A stretch of DNA of 64,000 bases from Catenaria anguillulae PL171. Taxonomy: Eukaryota; Blastocladiomycota; Blastocladiomycetes; Blastocladiales; Catenariaceae. The notes beneath the pieces were generated by a model. The model was not told where the DNA came from and searched no databases. It saw nothing but the letters and a program-made list of their open reading frames with translations. Where the stretch lies: NCBI GenBank assembly GCA_002102555.1, contig MCFL01000028.1:248001-312000 (forward strand). Direction: 5' to 3'. Within the stretch, counting starts at the first letter, position 1, and each line of letters begins with the position of its first letter. Position numbers and translations under genes: made by a program. This document shows, in pieces, positions 59,750-64,000 of this stretch.

Positions 59750-62159
59750 ATGAGCAATCCAAGCAACACCAACACCAAGCAGCTGTTTGCGACACACTCG
59801 CTCGCCGACTTGGCCAGCATTGCCGGCAAGCTTCGCGCTGATGTCGCGAAGCGGGACGCCCAGCTCGCCACGGCGCTTGCCGACGAGTACCCTCACTTGC
59901 TGTCGGCGTGCAACACCATTCTGTCGGTCAAGCAGGCGACACTCAACCTGTGCGATGCGACGGTGGCGCTCAACGCCAAGGATCAGGGACAGTGGCATGG
60001 CCCATCGCCGTCGTCCGGATTGGTGCTCAAGCAGCCGCCGGCAGTCCCACACTCTCGGACAGCAGCCGCCGCCGACTGCCTCCATAAAGAAGAGCCATTC
60101 ATGCAAGTGTTGGATGATGCTTGGTCGAGCATGTGCATGGGCGACTTTGCGTCCGCCATCTCACACCTGTCAACCGCCGCCACGACCGCTCCGCTCGCCA
60201 TCTGTCAAACGACTTTGACGCTGGCCCGACCACTTGTTGCCGCCGACTTTGTGCGGCACACCGCCTCTGCCACCCTCTCTACATCAGCCACACTGAACGA
60301 CGATCAGCTGCAATCCGAATACAACCTGGTCCAAGACTACGCGCACCTCCCAGACCTCGCACCAACCTTTCTCACGCACCACCACGAGGCCATCTTGGCG
60401 TCTGTTAGTTCGGGGGATACAAAGTCGGTCGATCGTGCGATTCGCGCTGCAGTCCATGTGCACATTCAATGCCTGACGCAGCTCAACATGCCCGCCGAGC
60501 AAGTGGACGGATGGGCCAGCGGATTGCAGTCTGCGTTGGCCACCTGGATCCAAGTCAACCGCACAACCCCATCAGCATTTGTCGTCGATCACGCTCTCGT
60601 ATCGCAAACACATCCGACGGTTGGTACCACTTGGTCCAAATGGCTCGCAGATGTCCAGTTGACACTCCAGCAGGACGCGGTGCAGGCGGTGCTTGCCGAC
60701 GTGCGCGCAGCCATCACGCGCCACGTTACTTTGTCAACGGCGGCGGCCGCAGCAGCAGACAGTGATAATGCAGAGGCGATGCAGTGGGTTTCGGTGGACC
60801 AAGACCAACAGGGCGGTGCAACCCCGAGTGATTTGCAGCCGCTGCATGCCAAAGTCGAGGCGCTTGTGGCTGAAATGCACTTGACGCCTGGCGCGGCGGA
60901 ATTTTTTGGTGCCAGGTGGACAAGGTCTTGGCGAGTTGGCGCCCAAAGACGCGGCGATCGGTAAGTGCTACGCCCTCGTTGTCAGTTGAGTTATTGTCCC
61001 CCCGTCTCTTACTTGTCACGTTTTGTGTAGATGTCACGGTCCGCTCGCTCGTTGCTGCGGGTCACATTCTCGGCTTCTGGCCCAAAATTCACGCTTGCTT
61101 GACACCGCACCTGGATCGATGGACAAGGGCATGGTGCCAGTCACATGAAAATGTGCTGGATCAGCCATGTGCTGTTGGCGATTTGCCTACACCAGGGTTG
61201 GTTGAAATCTTGTTGAGTTGCTTTCCGAGGTGCAGGCCATGGGCATCTTGCAGTATTCGGTCCGTGCCACCTCCTTTGCAAGCATGAGGATCGACACTGA
61301 CCCAGTGACGTTTTGTTTCGCATGCGTCCAGTTTGTCACAAAGCACATCTTGCGCACAACCGCCTCGTGGCTTGCCACTCACTACGCCTCTCGTCCCCTG
61401 TCCGACACACCCGCTGACGTTGTTTTTGCCGACATGGCACTGATTGACCGAGTGTGCGGGACCAGCGAGCGCGATCAAGTCGCCACTGCCCTTGGAATCG
61501 TACGTTGCTTCCGTCCCGCTCTTGCACTCACTACCGCGCAAAGCTCCTCTTGCTGAGACTGGTGTGGGCATTGCTTCCGGATAGAACGGTCCTGAACACG
61601 ACACGACGCGCGCCTCGGCCTCTGCGCTCGCCACAGCCGCAATGCAATCCTGGGGCATTTTGCTGCAATCCGTTGGCGTGGATCCGCCCGTGGCGGCCGT
61701 GGCCGCGAGCGCACCGCAGGTCGAGTTGCCGCCGGGGTTCACGTTGGATCCCGTTGACCGCATGGGCCCCTTGTTGCCGCCTGTGCCTGTTGGACCGCCA
61801 CAAATGGGTACGCGGCTGGTTTATTTGTGATGCCGCGCGATTCTTTTCGGCTCACCTTACCTATTTATACAGGACTCTCTATTGTTACGGGTACAGTGGG
61901 TAAATCGGGTGCCGGGCTGGGTAGCGCCCGCGGTGCGACGTCCACGTCTCGCCACGGATCAAACTCGCTGTTTCTCATTGCTGACCCAGGCGCGTCGGCC
62001 ATTCAGTCGCCAATCAAGCATTCGCCGCTCCCAAATGGTGGGCACTTGTTGTTTGGTGCGCGGGCTGCGCAGTTCTGGACGCACACGCGCAGTTTGTTTG
62101 CCGGTGCACATGCGGCTGAGGCCGGTGGGCAGAGGATGGAGCAAGGTGAGACGAAATGA
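59750..62159 (+). CDS. COG1: COG complex subunit 1 (Golgi tethering)
   Basis: COG1 is in lobe A of the conserved oligomeric Golgi complex that tethers retrograde vesicles (family knowledge). The ATG at 59750 gives MSNPSNTNTKQLFATHSL then LASIAGKLRADVAKRDAQLA and LLSACNTILSVKQATLNLCD, which matches the family's N-terminal coiled helices (one arm binding the other COG subunits). Weakly conserved helical sequence follows. An intron near 60961-61030 joins PKDAAI to DVTVRSLVAAGHILG. Further pieces include FVTKHILRTTASWLATHY and LQSVGVDPPVAA, and a last intron near 61806-61872 leads to the final exon ending EQGETK. Frame slips lie near 60915, 60940, 61230, 61500 and 61600. About 700 residues. Confidence 0.72.
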
Positions 62160-62239
62160 GTGCATGTCATGTGTGTATGTCTGGTTCAGGTATAGATTGA
62201 CAATGTCGGCGAGCGCCACAGTGAGTGCGCATCAGCCTT

Positions 62240-63215
62240 TTACTCGGATTGCTTTGGTGAAGCCTGGGACATGAAGTCTGCTACAGTCATCTCCACTTTC
62301 AATTCCAGCTCGTCCAGCTTCTTGCTCGTTTCCGGCGCCAGCGCCAACAACCTGATATGGCAAGACCGATGTTGACCGTGAGCAAGCATTCATCTAGCAA
62401 TGTCTATAGGAAAGCAGACGTACGCAGACTCAATCGACCCGACGACCGCCTGCCACGGGACTGGAATCAGTGTAAACGTCGCCGCAACCAATGGCCCGTC
62501 CACGACCAAGGACGACACGGCAAACGCGACAACCGACCTGCCTTTCTGCTGCTTACTTTGAACAGAGGGATCGTCCTCGGGCGTAGCCTCGCCGGGTGCA
62601 AACATGGAGGTGTGCACCTTGTCGACCTGGGTGGTGAGAACAGCCATCAGGGCGACATGAGTCAGAGACTTGGCGGCCAAAACGCCAACGTGGAGTTTGG
62701 GATGAGGCGAATGGCCACGCGGTGCAAGGCGGGCAGGTAATAGCCCATGAGCGCTCTAGTACACGGAAATTGATGCCGACGGTCAGCTTGTCACCATGTA
62801 CTGCCTTGCGATCTCAATATAAGCCAGGCAAGAACGAACCCAACTGGAGCAGTCGCTGTGCCGATGGCGACGGATTCGAGGCCAGGGAGCCACCCACGAG
62901 CTGTGCGATGATGAATCTCATCTGTTTAGCCATCATGCCGCACAATCATCATTGCACAGTGGCGAGGTATGTATGCGCACCTGCGATGCTGCTGCTGTCG
63001 TCGCTGTCTGACGGCGCGGCACGGGCTTCAAGTTCCGCTGAAAGTGTCGCTGCAAGACCTGTTCCCGTTGACATGTGCGTATGAGCATTGGTTATTGGCG
63101 CGAGACAGCCTGAAGCACATGATATTGGAGCCAGCGAACCCCATGCGATTGCTGCGGTACTGAGCGGACGGCGTTCGACGAGCCGAGTTGCTTGTTGCCA
63201 GAGGCGAGAATACAT
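62240..63215 (-). CDS. Membrane protein, possibly Mpv17/PMP22 family
   Basis: The start at 63215 reads MYSRLWQQATRLVERRPLST, recalling the W-x-x-Y-x-x-x-L-x-x-x-P-L-x-T opening of Mpv17/PMP22 inner-membrane and peroxisomal proteins. A probable intron lies near 62900-62975. Hydrophobic stretches follow: SVAIGTATAPVGFVLAWLI, then ALHRVAIRLIPNSTLAVLAA, THVALMAVLTTQVDKVH and VVDGPLVAATFTLIPVPW. An intron near 62350-62430 leads to a charged tail (LDELELKVEMTVADFMSQ) ending SPKQSE. Several frame slips are needed and the family match is only suggestive. What can be said is that it is a small protein with about four hydrophobic segments. Confidence 0.35.
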
Positions 63216-63905
63216 GGTCAGTGAGGAGGATAGGTACATAGGATGGCCTGTTGGCTTTCACCGCATTGGGGACGTGGACGGGAACGAGACCGCATTTTGA
63301 AGGCAGCCATGCGGCCAGTCCGTGAACGCGAATGAGGACTTGAATTGGATCACTTCTCATGCGAGCTGTCTCAACAGAGGTCTGGCCAAAGAAGACACTT
63401 GGCGGCACCGGCGATCGAGTCATGACACCAAACAACGGGAAAGAACACTGTACACCATTGATTTGGCAAGAATGACAAGGATGCGGTGAACTTTCATGCG
63501 AAGGGCTCGATGCACTTTTGCTTGTGTTGGACAGTCCAGCCGTCTCCCGGCCCTCTCGACCGTCCGACCGTACACGTCCTCGATACTGACCTACCCCAAA
63601 GCGTGGACTTCTTTCCCAGCTGAGCTTTCGGTCAAGTCAAATTGATGACGGGCTGCGGTCGTCCTTCACAGACAAGGCACATGATTCGTGGCACTTAGCT
63701 CCACTGTGAATCCACATGTTGTAAGTAAATGAAGGAAAAATGAAAGAGGTCAACACCAGATGATGAACATGCGGAGAATGTCAAAAGAGACGAACAGGAA
63801 AGTACAATTTGCATAGGTAAGTGTACACTGGTAGGTATTTGATGACACAACAAGAAAAAGAAAAGGCCAGGAAAAGAAATCAAACAAGGACACACGAACG
63901 CAGAC
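63216..63905. other. Intergenic region, no confident gene
   Basis: 690 bp. An open minus-strand frame overlaps the start of the preceding membrane gene (VLIRVHGLAAWLPSK) but has no domain I know. The segment 63720-63900 is A-rich on the plus strand, suiting the 3' flank of the gene that enters from the right. Confidence 0.3.
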
Positions 63906-64000
63906 TTAGGCATTCATATTGGTCAGCTCTGGCCCAACCGCAGCCCCACCTCCTCCCAGACCAACCCCCAAGCTTGTTACCGCACTCGCCCCGTTTGGCG
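63906..64000 (-). CDS. C-terminus of a gene entering from the right edge (partial)
   Basis: A minus-strand frame is open from the window edge to a stop at 63906-63908. Its product ends SLGVGLGGGGAAVGPELTNM then NA, a Gly/Ala-rich tail. Family cannot be told from this short piece. Confidence 0.35.
   Translation of the reverse strand, partial: PNGASAVTSLGVGLGGGGAAVGPELTNMNA

Overview
The window reads as nuclear DNA of a flagellated (zoosporic) fungus, most likely a blastocladiomycete or chytrid (inference). It shows gene-dense, moderately GC-rich DNA with short GT-AG introns (about 60-126 nt) and fungal housekeeping genes (Spo7, COG1, Pho85-type CDK, importin-11, Arp8, Upf3). These sit beside genes that only ciliated eukaryotes keep: an axonemal SAXO protein, a CatSper-type channel, androglobin and a JHY-like protein. 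No viral or retroviral element was seen.

Layout. 424-2781 and 28276-30633 are two copies, apparently identical, of a 2358-bp non-autonomous TIR DNA transposon in opposite orientation, each flanked by TA. Between them lie Arp8 (+), Upf3 with a long RGG/DW tail (-), SAXO (+), oleate hydratase (-), a CHASE-PAS-HisKA sensor protein (+), a TMBIM4/lifeguard protein (-), U2B''-like snRNP (-), a small ORF (+), Spo7 (+) and a large Ser/Gln-rich protein of unknown role (+). To the right come Sen15 (+), a CatSper-like channel (-), androglobin (+), a JHY-like protein (-), alpha-tubulin (+), importin-11 (+), a ubiquitin-like/AN1 protein (-), a multi-spanning membrane protein (+), a cortactin-like protein (-), MGST3 (-), a RanBP2-zinc-finger/RS protein (+), an MTFR1-like mitochondrial fission regulator (-), a CDK5/Pho85-type kinase (+), COG1 (+), an uncertain membrane protein (-) and the tail of a gene leaving the right edge (-).

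The most striking biology is the contiguous run CatSper-like, androglobin, JHY-like, alpha-tubulin (31.5-43.3 kb). These are four genes tied to motile flagella, and the first two are head to head over a 402-bp shared upstream region. SAXO adds a fifth flagellar gene in the window.

Caution on sequence quality. Many highly conserved genes need one-base frame corrections, mostly at short G/C runs. Alpha-tubulin needs exactly two and then gives a perfect 450-residue protein. I read these as base-level assembly errors rather than pseudogenes, so gene spans below are given across the slips. All functions come from reading the sequence; no database search was run.
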